From NCBI GenBank assembly GCA_003281585.1, contig QCBN01000001.1, positions 1 to 64,000 of the forward strand: DNA of 64,000 nt, given 5' to 3'. Under the pieces are notes generated by a model. The model was given only the letters and a program-made list of their open reading frames with translations. It had not been told where the DNA came from and ran no database searches. The DNA is from Prochlorococcus sp. AG-347-I15 (GTDB lineage: Bacteria > Cyanobacteriota > Cyanobacteriia > PCC-6307 > Cyanobiaceae). Below, piece by piece: positions 36,811 to 47,800 of the stretch. The position numbers and the translations under genes were made by a program. Each line of letters starts with the position of its first letter. Within the stretch, counting starts at the first letter, position 1.

Positions 36811-38238
36811 ATGAAAAATAAGATTAAAAAAATTTGTTGCATTGGAGCAGGATATGTGGGAGGTCCAACAATGGCTGTAATTGCAAAATATTCTCCTGAT
36901 ATACAAATTAATGTTGTAGATACTAATGAAAAAAGAATTTCGCAATGGAATAAAAAAGATCTAACATTGTTACCCATATATGAACCAGGATTAGACCAGA
37001 TAATTGAAAAGACAAGGGGCATAAACTTGCATTTTTCTTCGGAAGTAAATAAGAATATTGAACAGGCAGATATGATTTTTATATCTGTTAATACACCAAC
37101 CAAAACGAAAGGACTTGGAGCAGGTCAAGCTAGCGATTTAAAATGGGTAGAAGCATGCGCTAGGCAAGTTGCTTCCTTTGCGAAGGGGCACACAATAATT
37201 GTAGAAAAAAGTACTCTCCCAGTTAGAACAGCCGAGGTTATTAAAAATATTTTAGAAGGCTCTAAATCTAAAAAATCCTCTGAAGAAAAAGACATAAAAT
37301 CTTTTGAGGTTCTTTCAAATCCAGAATTTCTATCTGAAGGCACTGCTATAAGAGATCTAGAAAAGCCTGACAGAGTATTAATTGGGGGGGAAAATACTAA
37401 TGCAATTGAAGCTCTAAGCCAAATTTACTTAAATTGGGTACCAAAAGAAAAAATACTACAAACAAATATATGGAGTAGCGAATTGGCTAAATTAACCGCA
37501 AATGCTTTTTTAGCGCAAAGAATTAGCTCAATTAATTCGATAGGAGCACTTTGTGAAGCTACTGGGGCAGACGTTAGAGAAGTGGCTAGGGCTATAGGAA
37601 CTGATTCTCGAATTGGGGCTAAGTTCTTGGATTCAGGTCCAGGCTTTGGAGGGAGCTGTTTTAAAAAAGATATTCTCAATTTGGTTTATTTATCGAAATA
37701 TTTTGGATTGCCAGAAGTAGCAAAATTCTGGGAAGGCGTGGTAGATCTAAATAATTGGCATCAAAAAAGAATATCAGAATTAATTGTAAAGAAACTTTTT
37801 GGTACTATCTCAGGTAAAAAGATTGTGATTTTAGGTTTTGCTTTTAAAGCAAATACTAACGATACAAGAGAATCTTCAGCAATACAAATATGTAAAGATC
37901 TAATTCAGGAAGGGGCTCTATTATATATTCATGATCCAAAAGTCATTTCAGAACAAATCTGCAATGATTTAAATGCTTCTTTAATCAAAGAAGGTGAATC
38001 AAAAGATAAAGGAAATTATTGGTTTAGAGTAGATGATATAACTTCATCTCTAAAAGATGCTGATGCAGTTTTAATACTAACTGAATGGGATGATTACTCT
38101 GACATAAACTGGGATTTAGCATCAAAAATAATGCGGCATCCTGCTTGGGTATTTGATGCTAGATCAATTGTTGATAGTAAGAAGATTCTCGCTTCAGATT
38201 TAAATTTTTGGCGAATAGGTGATGGGTCAATAATTTAA
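36811..38238 (+). CDS. ugd: UDP-glucose 6-dehydrogenase
   Basis: 475 residues, more like the animal and plant UGDH type than the short bacterial type. NAD motif 'CIGAGYVGGPTMAVIA' lies at residues 10-25. The catalytic Cys is in 'DSGPGFGGSCFKKDILNLVY' (near 287). It oxidises UDP-glucose to UDP-glucuronate. It stands near a UDP-glucuronate 4-epimerase, so the glycan very likely contains glucuronate and galacturonate. Confidence 0.95.
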   Translation: MKNKIKKICCIGAGYVGGPTMAVIAKYSPDIQINVVDTNEKRISQWNKKDLTLLPIYEPGLDQIIEKTRGINLHFSSEVNKNIEQADMIFISVNTPTKTKGLGAGQASDLKWVEACARQVASFAKGHTIIVEKSTLPVRTAEVIKNILEGSKSKKSSEEKDIKSFEVLSNPEFLSEGTAIRDLEKPDRVLIGGENTNAIEALSQIYLNWVPKEKILQTNIWSSELAKLTANAFLAQRISSINSIGALCEATGADVREVARAIGTDSRIGAKFLDSGPGFGGSCFKKDILNLVYLSKYFGLPEVAKFWEGVVDLNNWHQKRISELIVKKLFGTISGKKIVILGFAFKANTNDTRESSAIQICKDLIQEGALLYIHDPKVISEQICNDLNASLIKEGESKDKGNYWFRVDDITSSLKDADAVLILTEWDDYSDINWDLASKIMRHPAWVFDARSIVDSKKILASDLNFWRIGDGSII

Positions 38239-38275
38239 TTTACTAAATATTTTCAAATCTTTATTACTTCAAGAA

Positions 38276-39316
38276 TCAAATAATTGTATTAGAAAACCAA
38301 TTCCATCCATCTTTGCACATATCTTTTAAATCTTTTTTGGGAATCCAAGCAAGTACTTTTTTTGCCAATCTATTATCTGCAACAACAGTACCAAAATCTC
38401 CTTTTCTCCTTTCCCCATAAATAAATGGAATGCTTATTTGATTTGTCTCTTCAAATTTTTTTATTAATTCAAGAACACTTGTCCCTTCGCCCGTTCCAAC
38501 ATTCAAATTCATAAAAACTGGTGTATTGTTATTAAGATATTCCAAAGCTCTAATATGACTTTCTGCAAGGTCATCTATATGAATATAGTCCCTCACGCAA
38601 GTCCCATCACTACTATCCCAATCATTACCAAAAATAGTAAATTTTTCTAATTTCTTTGATGCTACATCCATTATTAAAGGAAATATATTATTTTTTTCCT
38701 TTAAAGGGGATTCTCCAATAATACCCTCTGGATCTGCTCCAATTGGGTTGAAATAACGTAAGTTAATACATTTCCATTCATTTTTTGAACTTTTATGGAT
38801 ATCTTCTAAAAATTTCTCAACAACAAATTTTGTAGATCCATATGGATTGATAGGACTTATTCTGGAATTTTCATGGAGTAAGTCCCCTTCAGAGGGATCA
38901 TAAACTGTTGCACTACTACTAAAAATAATTTTTTTACATGAATAACTTTCCATTATATCAACAAGATTCATTGTTCCTAAGACATTTACATCCCAATATT
39001 CTTTTGGATTAATTATTGATGTTTGAACAGACTTGAGACCAGCACAATGAATTACAGATGAGATAGCACATTCTCTTTTTGCATTGTCTTCAAAAATATC
39101 ATTTAGTAACTTTCTGTCCCTTATATCTCCAGTAATAATTTTAAAATTTCTTTTTAAGATTTTTTTATCTATTACTTTGCAAAAATTGTTAAAAACATCC
39201 TTAGAACTATTCACAAATGAATCTAGAACAATAACTTTTAAACCTCTTTTTAAAATATTTAAAGTTATGTGGCTTCCTACATAACCAGCTCCACCAGTAA
39301 TTAATATATTTTCCAT
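38276..39316 (-). CDS. galE: UDP-glucose 4-epimerase
   Basis: 346 residues of the extended short-chain dehydrogenase family. 'ITGGAGYVGSHITLNILKRG' is the NAD loop; 'SSSATVY' and 'NPYGSTKFVVE' hold the Ser and the YxxxK pair. 'RYFNPIGADPEG' is typical of GalE. It interconverts UDP-glucose and UDP-galactose. It is the only minus-strand gene in this part and is convergent with ugd. Confidence 0.93.
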   Translation of the reverse strand: MENILITGGAGYVGSHITLNILKRGLKVIVLDSFVNSSKDVFNNFCKVIDKKILKRNFKIITGDIRDRKLLNDIFEDNAKRECAISSVIHCAGLKSVQTSIINPKEYWDVNVLGTMNLVDIMESYSCKKIIFSSSATVYDPSEGDLLHENSRISPINPYGSTKFVVEKFLEDIHKSSKNEWKCINLRYFNPIGADPEGIIGESPLKEKNNIFPLIMDVASKKLEKFTIFGNDWDSSDGTCVRDYIHIDDLAESHIRALEYLNNNTPVFMNLNVGTGEGTSVLELIKKFEETNQISIPFIYGERRKGDFGTVVADNRLAKKVLAWIPKKDLKDMCKDGWNWFSNTII

Positions 39317-39457
39317 TTTATTTATTAAAATTTAAAATTTAAACTGTAAAGCATGGGTTAATTATATTATCAAACAGGTTAAAAGATTTAAAAATCGTAG
39401 TTTATAATGAAGTCTAGAATAAAATTTAGGTAGATTTATTATTCTTAAATAATCCAT

Positions 39458-40489
39458 ATGAGAAATAAAATAATAGTAACTGGTGCGGCAGGCTTTATAG
39501 GATTTCATGTTTGCAAGAAACTTATTGAACTTGATCAAGATATTTTGGGTATTGACAATATAAATTCTTATTATGAAACTGGCATTAAGAAAGCACGTAT
39601 CTCCGAAATTGCAAAAAAGGCGAAGAATTCAGATAAAATTTGGGAATTTGTAAAAGTTGATTTAGAGGAAAAAGAAACTTTAAAGACAATTTTCAAACGT
39701 TTTCAGCCTAATATTGTTGTACATCTTGCAGCTCAAGCAGGTGTAAGATTTTCAATCACAAATCCTGATTCGTACGTCAAATCAAATCTTGTTGGATTCG
39801 TAAACATAATTGAATTGTGCAGAAATTTTAATGTAGGGCATTTAATTTATGCAAGCAGCAGTTCGGTCTATGGAGGAAATTCAAAAACACCTTTCCATGA
39901 AAATGATCCTGTTAATCATCCAGTTAGCCTATATGCCGCGACCAAAAGATCGAATGAATTGATAGCTCATGTTTATAGTCACTTATATCGCATTCCATGC
40001 ACAGGATTAAGATTCTTCACTGTATATGGACCTTGGGGAAGGCCAGATATGGCACCTATGAAATTTGCAAAGGCAATATTTGCTCGAAAACCAATTCATG
40101 TATTTAATAGAGGAGAAATGATTAGAGATTTTACTTATATTGATGACGTTGTTAACTGTATGATTGATTTAATAAATAAACCAGCAACTCCAGATAATAA
40201 TTTTAATCCTGAGGAACCTCAACCTGCCATAAGTTGGGCTCCGCATAGAATATTTAATATTGGGAATCAAGACCCAATACCTTTAATGCAATTTATAAAG
40301 ATTCTAGAAGAAGAGATAGGTATTTCAGCAATAAAATCTTTCGAAGATATGCAAGATGGTGACGTGGAGGTAACACATTCTTCAGGCGATCTAATGCAAG
40401 AATGGATTAACTACAAACCTGACACACCTTTAAAGGAAGGCATTCATGAATTTATAAATTGGTATAAAGAATATAATGAATTAACTTAG
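39458..40489 (+). CDS. UDP-glucuronate 4-epimerase-like NAD-dependent epimerase
   Basis: 343 residues. 'VTGAAGFIGFHVCKKLIELD' at the start, 'HLAAQAGVRFSITNPDSYVKSN', 'YASSSSVYGGN' and 'YAATKRSNE' are the conserved set of bacterial UDP-GlcA epimerases (Cap1J/LpsL type). 'YGPWGRPDMAPMKFAKAI' supports this over GalE. Gives UDP-galacturonate from the Ugd product. The next gene starts 8 bases later. Confidence 0.93.
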   Translation: MRNKIIVTGAAGFIGFHVCKKLIELDQDILGIDNINSYYETGIKKARISEIAKKAKNSDKIWEFVKVDLEEKETLKTIFKRFQPNIVVHLAAQAGVRFSITNPDSYVKSNLVGFVNIIELCRNFNVGHLIYASSSSVYGGNSKTPFHENDPVNHPVSLYAATKRSNELIAHVYSHLYRIPCTGLRFFTVYGPWGRPDMAPMKFAKAIFARKPIHVFNRGEMIRDFTYIDDVVNCMIDLINKPATPDNNFNPEEPQPAISWAPHRIFNIGNQDPIPLMQFIKILEEEIGISAIKSFEDMQDGDVEVTHSSGDLMQEWINYKPDTPLKEGIHEFINWYKEYNELT

Positions 40490-40497
40490 AATAAATT

Positions 40498-41832
40498 ATG
40501 CAAATTTTTATTAATACAAAAAGACAAGGGAAGATTAAATTATTAATTATTATTATTTTGGAAATTCTTATTCCTTACTATGTTTTAATAACTAACAATT
40601 CTAATCTATTAAAATTTGACATACCACAAATTAATATTATTGTATTTATCTCTTTTTGGATTCTTTTAAGTTATATAAGAGGACGATATTCAAAAAAGAC
40701 AAAGCCTACGATTTTAGAGAGGATTGCAAAACAGATAAAAGAATTAATCATAGTAAGTGTTGTTATGATTACAACAATTTTTACTTTAAAGATAATCGGT
40801 CTCAATTATTCTTTTGATTCAAAAAATCTTCCGTATATCTTCAGTTTAATTTTCTTATTATCTACATTAAAAGAAATAATATTGATATTCGTCTTGGAAA
40901 AATTTATTTACAAGTCCTCAAAAAAAGTATTTATTTTGGGAACGAATAATGACCTATCAATTATAGAAAATCTCTTGAATGAATATAACTATAATGAAAA
41001 AATTAAATTTACAATAATCAACTCAGAAACTAGGAAAGATTTTATTCCGGATCAACTTATAATTTCGAACAAATACAAACTTAATTATAAAGATAATAAA
41101 ATTATTGAATATTACAGTATACAAGGCGTTCAAATCTTCTCAGTTAATAAATGGTTTGAATATGAGCTCAGTTGCTGTCCTGTAGTTTTGTTAAGTGATA
41201 ATATATCAAATCTACCTTATTTAACTAATAATAAAGATTTTGAATTCAGAATAAAAAGACTAGGAGATGTTTTGGTAAGTCTTTTATTAATAATATTTTT
41301 ATTTCCGATAATATTTATAGCAGGATTTAGTATTTGGTTCGTCGATAAAGGACCTATCTTCTACATTCAAAAAAGAGAGGGGATGTTTGGAGAAGAAATA
41401 ACTATAATTAAATTAAGAACAATGGTTATTGATGCTGAGAAAGATGGAGTTCAATGGGCAAAAAATAACGACAATAGAATAACGAGTATTGGTAAAATAC
41501 TTAGGAGAAGTAGATTAGACGAATTACCACAATTAATATCAGTCTTAAAAGGAGAAATGAGCTTAATTGGTCCAAGACCAGAAAGACCTGAATTCAATCA
41601 ATTTCTAAATGATTCAATACCTCTTTATAATTTAAGGAGTTGGATAAAACCAGGTTTAAGTGGTTGGGCGCAAGTAAACTATCCTTATGGTGCGTCTACA
41701 AAAGATGCTCAAAATAAATTAGGATTTGATTTGTTTTATATTTATAATTTCTCTATTTTTCTTGATTTTCTTATACTTTTTAAAACCATGAAAACTGTTT
41801 TGAGCGGTATAGGTTCAGTACCTAAGATATAA
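40498..41832 (+). CDS. Polyprenyl-phosphate glycosyl-1-phosphate transferase (initiating sugar transferase)
   Basis: 444 residues. There are four N-terminal helices (residues 10-130), a CoA-binding-like domain, then a helix (about 260-285) and the catalytic domain with 'KREGMFGEEITIIKLRTM', 'RRSRLDELPQLISVLKGEMSLIGPRPER' and 'WIKPGLSGWAQVNYPYGA', the WbaP/WcaJ signature. It puts the first sugar phosphate on undecaprenyl phosphate and so starts the repeat unit. Confidence 0.93.
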   Translation: MQIFINTKRQGKIKLLIIIILEILIPYYVLITNNSNLLKFDIPQINIIVFISFWILLSYIRGRYSKKTKPTILERIAKQIKELIIVSVVMITTIFTLKIIGLNYSFDSKNLPYIFSLIFLLSTLKEIILIFVLEKFIYKSSKKVFILGTNNDLSIIENLLNEYNYNEKIKFTIINSETRKDFIPDQLIISNKYKLNYKDNKIIEYYSIQGVQIFSVNKWFEYELSCCPVVLLSDNISNLPYLTNNKDFEFRIKRLGDVLVSLLLIIFLFPIIFIAGFSIWFVDKGPIFYIQKREGMFGEEITIIKLRTMVIDAEKDGVQWAKNNDNRITSIGKILRRSRLDELPQLISVLKGEMSLIGPRPERPEFNQFLNDSIPLYNLRSWIKPGLSGWAQVNYPYGASTKDAQNKLGFDLFYIYNFSIFLDFLILFKTMKTVLSGIGSVPKI

Positions 41833-42000
41833 TTTTTTCATTTTTCATAAGATCAATATAGTTCAGATTTACCCTAAGGATTAAGTGCATTTAATAATGT
41901 TCAAGAAGTTTCAAAATATGCGATTCAGACTTTCTATTTTGATTAGAGTACTTTACCCTAAGATTAGAATCTTAAAATAAATCGCAAGATTTCACCAGAA

Positions 42001-42846
42001 ATGATTAGGAATAAGCAGAATAAAAAATCTATAAGCGTAATAATTCCTACTTACAATTCAGAAAATACTATAAAAAGGGCTTTTGATTCTATATTTATTC
42101 AGAGCATTAGAAATTTTATTGAGATTATTGTCATAGACGATAACTCATCTGATAACACTATAAAAGTAGTCGAGGGAATTAAATTAAAAAAAAATTTTGG
42201 TTTAAAGCTGATTTCCAATAAGAACAATATGGGTGCAGGTTATTGTAGAGAAATTGGAATAAAAATTTCAACTGGGTTCTATATCACTTTTCTAGATTCA
42301 GATGACGTATGGCTGAGTAATAAACTTTATGATCAAATTAAATATATGGAGGAAAATCAAAATGCTAAGTTCGTTATAGGAGACTACATTAGAGAAATAA
42401 AATTCAAAAATAGGTACTACTATTTTTATATAAATACGCCAGAATTAGTCACAATAAACAATAATTATTACATTAATAATATTCCTAATTCATCGGTAAT
42501 ACTACTTTCAGAAATCGCAAAAAAGGTAAAATATCCCAATATTAGAGTAAGGAATGATTTTATTTATTGGAATAAAATATTATCTTCAGATAAAAAAATA
42601 AAGGCTTATAATAGCTGCCCAGGTAGAGCATATTATATATATGGATCTCAACCAGGGATATCTGATAAAAGATCAAAAGTTCTTGTAAATCAATGGATAA
42701 CTTATAGAAAATACTTTAAATATACATTTATAAAATCTTTTTATGGAGTTCTAATTAATATTTTCTTTTACTACAAAAGAAAAATCCTTATAAATATTTT
42801 TATCCTTAATAAGATATTTAATATTATTAAAACTAAGTCTTTATAG
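42001..42846 (+). CDS. Glycosyltransferase family 2 protein
   Basis: 281 residues. 'ISVIIPTYNSENTIKRAFDSI' is the GT-A nucleotide-binding start, 'LDSDDVW' the DxD motif and 'NMGAGYCREIGIKISTG' a typical GT2 stretch. The C-terminus is basic and partly hydrophobic, suiting membrane contact. Adds a sugar to the lipid-linked unit; donor unknown. Confidence 0.9.
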   Translation: MIRNKQNKKSISVIIPTYNSENTIKRAFDSIFIQSIRNFIEIIVIDDNSSDNTIKVVEGIKLKKNFGLKLISNKNNMGAGYCREIGIKISTGFYITFLDSDDVWLSNKLYDQIKYMEENQNAKFVIGDYIREIKFKNRYYYFYINTPELVTINNNYYINNIPNSSVILLSEIAKKVKYPNIRVRNDFIYWNKILSSDKKIKAYNSCPGRAYYIYGSQPGISDKRSKVLVNQWITYRKYFKYTFIKSFYGVLINIFFYYKRKILINIFILNKIFNIIKTKSL

Positions 42847-42881
42847 TTTTGTAGTATAGAATCAATTCTTAAAAAGGACAG

Positions 42882-43658
42882 ATGCATAATATTTTTGGAA
42901 ATGATAATCTTGTTAAAGAGGGCATAATAAAGATTTTAATGAAGGCGCATAATGCAATTTTAGAAATATATGAAAGTTCAAATTATGAAATTGATATCAA
43001 AAGTGATAACTCGCCACTTACTAAAGCCGATCTAACAGCACATAAAATAATAATTGACGGTTTAAAAAAGATCACTCCCGAAGTCCCGGTTGTAAGTGAA
43101 GAAGATAAAAATTCATTTTATGTTTCTAAAGATGTAAATTTATATTGGATTATTGACCCTTTAGACGGAACAAAGGAATTCATTAAAAGATCTGGTGAAT
43201 TTACCTGCAACATTGGATTAATAGAAAATTGCAGACCTATTTATGGTTTTGTTGGTGTTCCTACAAAAAGTCTTATTTATTATGGAGGTAAAGATTTTGG
43301 GAGCTATAAAATATCAAAAAATAGTTTGCCAGAAGAAATTAAATGTACTAAAAATAAGGTTCCATTAAGAATAATAATGAGCAAAAGTCATCTAAACAAA
43401 GAAACTTTAAATTTCATCGAAGGATTAAATCAAGAATACGAAACGGTTCAGGCTGGATCTAGTCTTAAATTTATTAAGATTGCGGAAGGTGAAGCAGATT
43501 TATATCCTAGACTTGGCTTGACATCTGAATGGGATACAGCTGCTGCTCAAGCAATATTAGAGGGTGCGGGTGGATCTGTTAAACAAATTGACGGCAACCC
43601 ATTAGAATATAGTAAAGATAATATATTAAATCCTTTCTTCATAGCAAAAGCATATTAA
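42882..43658 (+). CDS. cysQ: 3'(2'),5'-bisphosphate nucleotidase CysQ
   Basis: 258 residues of the inositol-monophosphatase fold. Metal ligands lie in 'VVSEED' and 'WIIDPLDGTKEFIKRSGEF', and a late Asp in 'TSEWDTAAAQAILEGAGG'. CysQ removes the 3'-phosphate from PAP, the by-product of sulfotransferases and of sulfate assimilation. It resembles the proteobacterial type more than the remnant at 32850-33420. Its location in the island and the loss of the core copy point to replacement by transfer. A sulfotransferase-like gene follows at 48984. Confidence 0.93.
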   Translation: MHNIFGNDNLVKEGIIKILMKAHNAILEIYESSNYEIDIKSDNSPLTKADLTAHKIIIDGLKKITPEVPVVSEEDKNSFYVSKDVNLYWIIDPLDGTKEFIKRSGEFTCNIGLIENCRPIYGFVGVPTKSLIYYGGKDFGSYKISKNSLPEEIKCTKNKVPLRIIMSKSHLNKETLNFIEGLNQEYETVQAGSSLKFIKIAEGEADLYPRLGLTSEWDTAAAQAILEGAGGSVKQIDGNPLEYSKDNILNPFFIAKAY

Positions 43659-43729
43659 TAAAAATTTTTTCAAACATATTATCTAACTCTTTAAAATAAT
43701 TAACTTTCGTAATCCTATTAAAATATCAA

Positions 43730-44536
43730 ATGTTGATGAACTTAAAAAATTTATTTAAAGGGGAAAATAGTTTAATTTATTATTTGGCACTATTTTTTGG
43801 AGTAATAAAGAAGATCTTAGAAATTATGATATTTATAGTTCCTATACAATGTATAAGTTCAGTTAGTAATGGACAGTTGTCTAATAGACTCAAAATAATA
43901 TTTAAACTTTTAGGTTTTAATAATGTAAATAATGAAAACCAAATTATATTTTTTTCACTCATACTTATGATTTTGGTATTAAGTCTTTATCTAAATATAG
44001 TCATTAAAAGAGTATTTATAAATTATTTAAAAAGAGATAAATTAGAATCAATGATTAAAAATAAGTTATATAAAGAAAAAATGTTTGAACTTAGAGCAAT
44101 AGACAATAATATTGAAAATAATTCTATTTTAATCTTTTGTATAATTTTGCTAGTAGCTACAATTTTATATGATTATATAATAGGTACTATAATATTAATA
44201 TCTGGATATTTATCGATATTAATTTCAAGAAATATAAGTAATAGATATTTAAATAATCTTGAAAAAAATAAAGTAGATAAAAGATTCAACAAATTAATAT
44301 ATAAAAAGGGATTTTTATTAAGAAATTTCAAAACTAACATTTTAAAAAGTAAATTTGTAGACAATAAAATAGTTATTAATACTGCAGTTAATGTATTTAC
44401 TATGTTTTGTATTATGTATAGTATTTATTTTAGAAAAGATATAAATATCTCAATTATTTATATTTTTATAATAAGAATTTATTTAGGTAGGATAAAAAGT
44501 GTAATTTCTAATTATTTCATGAAAAAAGTTAATTAA
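43730..44536 (+). CDS. Multi-pass membrane protein resembling an ABC-exporter membrane domain
   Basis: 268 residues with five or six hydrophobic helices (about 15-45, 73-95, 128-172, 214-252), long Lys- and Asn-rich loops and a very AT-rich sequence. The spacing recalls the six-helix membrane half of ABC exporters, but no ATP-binding domain follows here. The next gene is 297 bases away and unrelated. It may be a truncated exporter or an independent polysaccharide protein. Function unknown. Confidence 0.5.
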   Translation: MLMNLKNLFKGENSLIYYLALFFGVIKKILEIMIFIVPIQCISSVSNGQLSNRLKIIFKLLGFNNVNNENQIIFFSLILMILVLSLYLNIVIKRVFINYLKRDKLESMIKNKLYKEKMFELRAIDNNIENNSILIFCIILLVATILYDYIIGTIILISGYLSILISRNISNRYLNNLEKNKVDKRFNKLIYKKGFLLRNFKTNILKSKFVDNKIVINTAVNVFTMFCIMYSIYFRKDINISIIYIFIIRIYLGRIKSVISNYFMKKVN

Positions 44537-44833
44537 ACAACTAGCGAGAGGGCATGCAGTGTAAAGATTAGTAACAAATTTCCCAGAGAAGCTTAATAGT
44601 TAATTAATATTTGTTCGATATATTATGTAAAAAGACCTATAAAAAAATATTATGAGAAATCGTAAATATTTTAGAAAATTTTTTAAATTATTATATTACT
44701 AATTGAGTTTAAATAAAATAATATATATTTATTATAATTTTTTTTAAAATCATCATGTATTATAAAAATATAATTAATTCCTTAAAAGAAACTTTAAAAT
44801 TTAAAGATATACCTAAAATCAAAGTATAACTTT
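44537..44833. other. AT-rich gap without a convincing gene
   Basis: Nearly 300 bases, very AT-rich. Two short ORFs (near 44652 and 44756-44830, 16 and 24 codons) are too short and too plain to support. No hairpin with a T-run seen. Confidence 0.5.
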
Positions 44834-47800
44834 ATGATGAGAATAATAAATAAAATAAAAGAAGTTATATATAGATTATCTAATAACTTTAAAAAAATTC
44901 CACTTAATATCGCGCTCAGGATATATGAGCGCTTATTTACTTTTAAAAATAATATTAAATCTGTAACAACTTATAATTATGGAACGATCAATTTGGAGAA
45001 AGAAAAAAAATCATTAAATAAATTAAACAAATTAGGTGACTTTTTTTTAAATATTTTAAGTCGTTTAGATCGATTAACTATAGCGAGTTTCAAAATTAAA
45101 TTATCTCAGTTAGATTTAATTATCCTTAATCAAAAATATAAAAGTTCAATAGAGGAATGCATAAATTTAATGCAAATATATCCAGAATATATTGAGCAAT
45201 TGATGACAAGATATCTGTACTTATTAAAAAGAACCAATTTCAGATATGATAAAAAAATAGTTGAACCATTCATACAAATCGAAGGATTAAATGAAGGTAT
45301 TATCTTTCTAATTGACTCATATCATCTTAAAACTCCCGGTCTTTTATATTACTCTCTAATATCTAAGACCAATAATAATAAAATTCTTGGTCTTACTGTA
45401 GAGGAGAGTGATATTACTGAAATGAAAAATTTAGCTAGTGATTATAAGGTAATCAATCTCCATCTATCTTATATATTTAAATTAGAAAAAGAATTATTCG
45501 AGAAAAAAATTCTTCAGTTCTGTAAACTTAGTCGTCTAGGTTACAAATTAAATATTTTTATTCATGAGTATTCAGAAATTAAAATTAATTTAAATAATAA
45601 AACTTTTGGGAAATTAATTAATCATTCAGAATATATTTATGTTCATAATCAGAAGATTAAAGATAAAATCAGCCTAAGTTTGAAATTGCCAATTAATAAA
45701 ATCTTAGTAATAGATATTATTAATTATCGATCATTAATCAAAAAAAATAGCCCTAATATATTTATTAATAATCTTAGACTAGAGCCAACAAATAACTTTA
45801 CTCTTCATATCAATAGTTTATCTGACATCAATAATTTTAATTTCTTAAAATCTCTTATTGAAGATTACTCAAGCGGCCAAATTTTAAATAAAAAAGATGA
45901 AAAACTGATTATTGTTCTTGATCCTAATGCTAAAAATCCTGAATTCTCATATCGATCAAAAAGAATAAAAGATTTGATTATAAAAAGCCGTAGAAATATA
46001 ATTCTTCTAAAACACACTACCTTTGGATTTTTTGGTCAATATACATATTATGAGATATTTAAATTAGCTAATAATTATATAGCTATTAACAATATTTTTC
46101 ATTATGAATACAGAGTTCTAATAGATACTTTTAACATAACAGCTTTTGTTGATAATAAAATATTCTTAGATTTTGATTCCTTAAATAATCAAAATTTGCA
46201 TAACTTTAAAAATTACATTGATTTAAGAAGACAATTAATGAATAATACCAATTCAATTAATAAGGATCTAAAACAAAATAAGTCTTACTTTAACGCAAAA
46301 CATACCCAAAAGATTATTGATAAATTTTTATTTTCTAAAAAATTACATTCAAAACCAAATGACCAAATAAAGAAAAATGACTCTTTTGATTACGAATTTA
46401 TAATCCTTAGAATTATAGGAAATGATTTACCTCCTTTACACGACAAGGGACAATCAATTAACAACATAACCTACATACTACAAAACGAAGTGATTGAGGA
46501 TAATTCCTTAAGAGTTTGGATTTTAAATAGGATAATATCAAAAAGTAAATTAACAAAAATAAAAAATTTACTAGATCAAAATAATGAAAAATATTACGAG
46601 ATCGAATTCATTCCACAAGATTTTATTAAACAAAGTTTTTCAAATTTTGATGGTTCCAACTATATATTCCAGAATTCAAAAGCATATTACAACTTAGAAA
46701 AAGGATTACAAAACAAGTTAGTAAACTTGATTATTAAAAACCATAATAAATATTTAATGAATAATAATGGAGCTAGAAATTTCGCATTGCAAATAGGTAA
46801 AAAACTTAAAGGGAAATGGATCTTCCCATTGGATGGAAATATTTACATCGATCCAAAAAATTGGTCTGAGATTTGCAAAGATAGTAAAAAGGAGGGATTT
46901 AATTATATGTTTCTTCCAATGGCAAGGGTAAGTAATAAATCTGATCTAGAAAAAAATAAAAATTTATATTTTAATGAAGAACCTCAAATAGCATTTAAAT
47001 TTGATAGTCAACTTAGTTTTGATGAGGAATATGTTTATGGCTCAAGACCAAAAATTGAATTACTGCAAAGATTATTAATAATTGATCTCTGGGGAAGTAT
47101 TAGAGCAAATATTCCTAATTATTTATATGGATTTAAAGATAGAACAAGACATTTCTATGACTATAAATTTTCTTCAGGTGTGATAAGATTACCTCCAAAT
47201 ATGTCAAATTCTTTTAAAGAAGATTCGAAAATAAATTTAAATAAAAGGGCTCTGGATAGAGATGTAGCAATTTTTTCTTTCATTAAGAATACTTTATTAG
47301 AAATTGGAAAGGTTACTAAAAAAAGAAGTGATTCAATGTTTTTCAATTTAAATAAACTAAATAGTAAAACAGTAAAAATTTCCGAATTAGAAACAATTTT
47401 GAACAAACAATTTGTTAGCGTTCTTGATAAAACTCCTCCAAAAGATATTAGTAATTACATAGATATGCATGATTATGTATCTTTTGCTCCATATTGGTGG
47501 CCTAATGAATCAACCATTTCGGGTTTACCATATGTTAGGAAGGACGGATATTGGAGAAATGAATGCACTTTATACAGTAAAGAAAGCATTACGAATGATA
47601 GATCAGCTCTTCAATTATTGATTGATAGATTAACTACTTTATCAATTGGATATAAAGTTAATAAAGATCCAGTGTTATTAGATTACATAAGCGGGCAAAT
47701 ATCACATTGGTTTATTAACGATGAAACAAAAATGAATCCTAACCTAAAGTTTTCTCAAACAAGAAGAGGTATAGCCAAGGAACATAATTCTGGAGTAATT

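Noticed and set aside
41897..41980. 27-codon ORF between the sugar transferase and GT2 genes
   Set aside because: Short, basic and without any supporting signal; expected by chance in AT-rich DNA.
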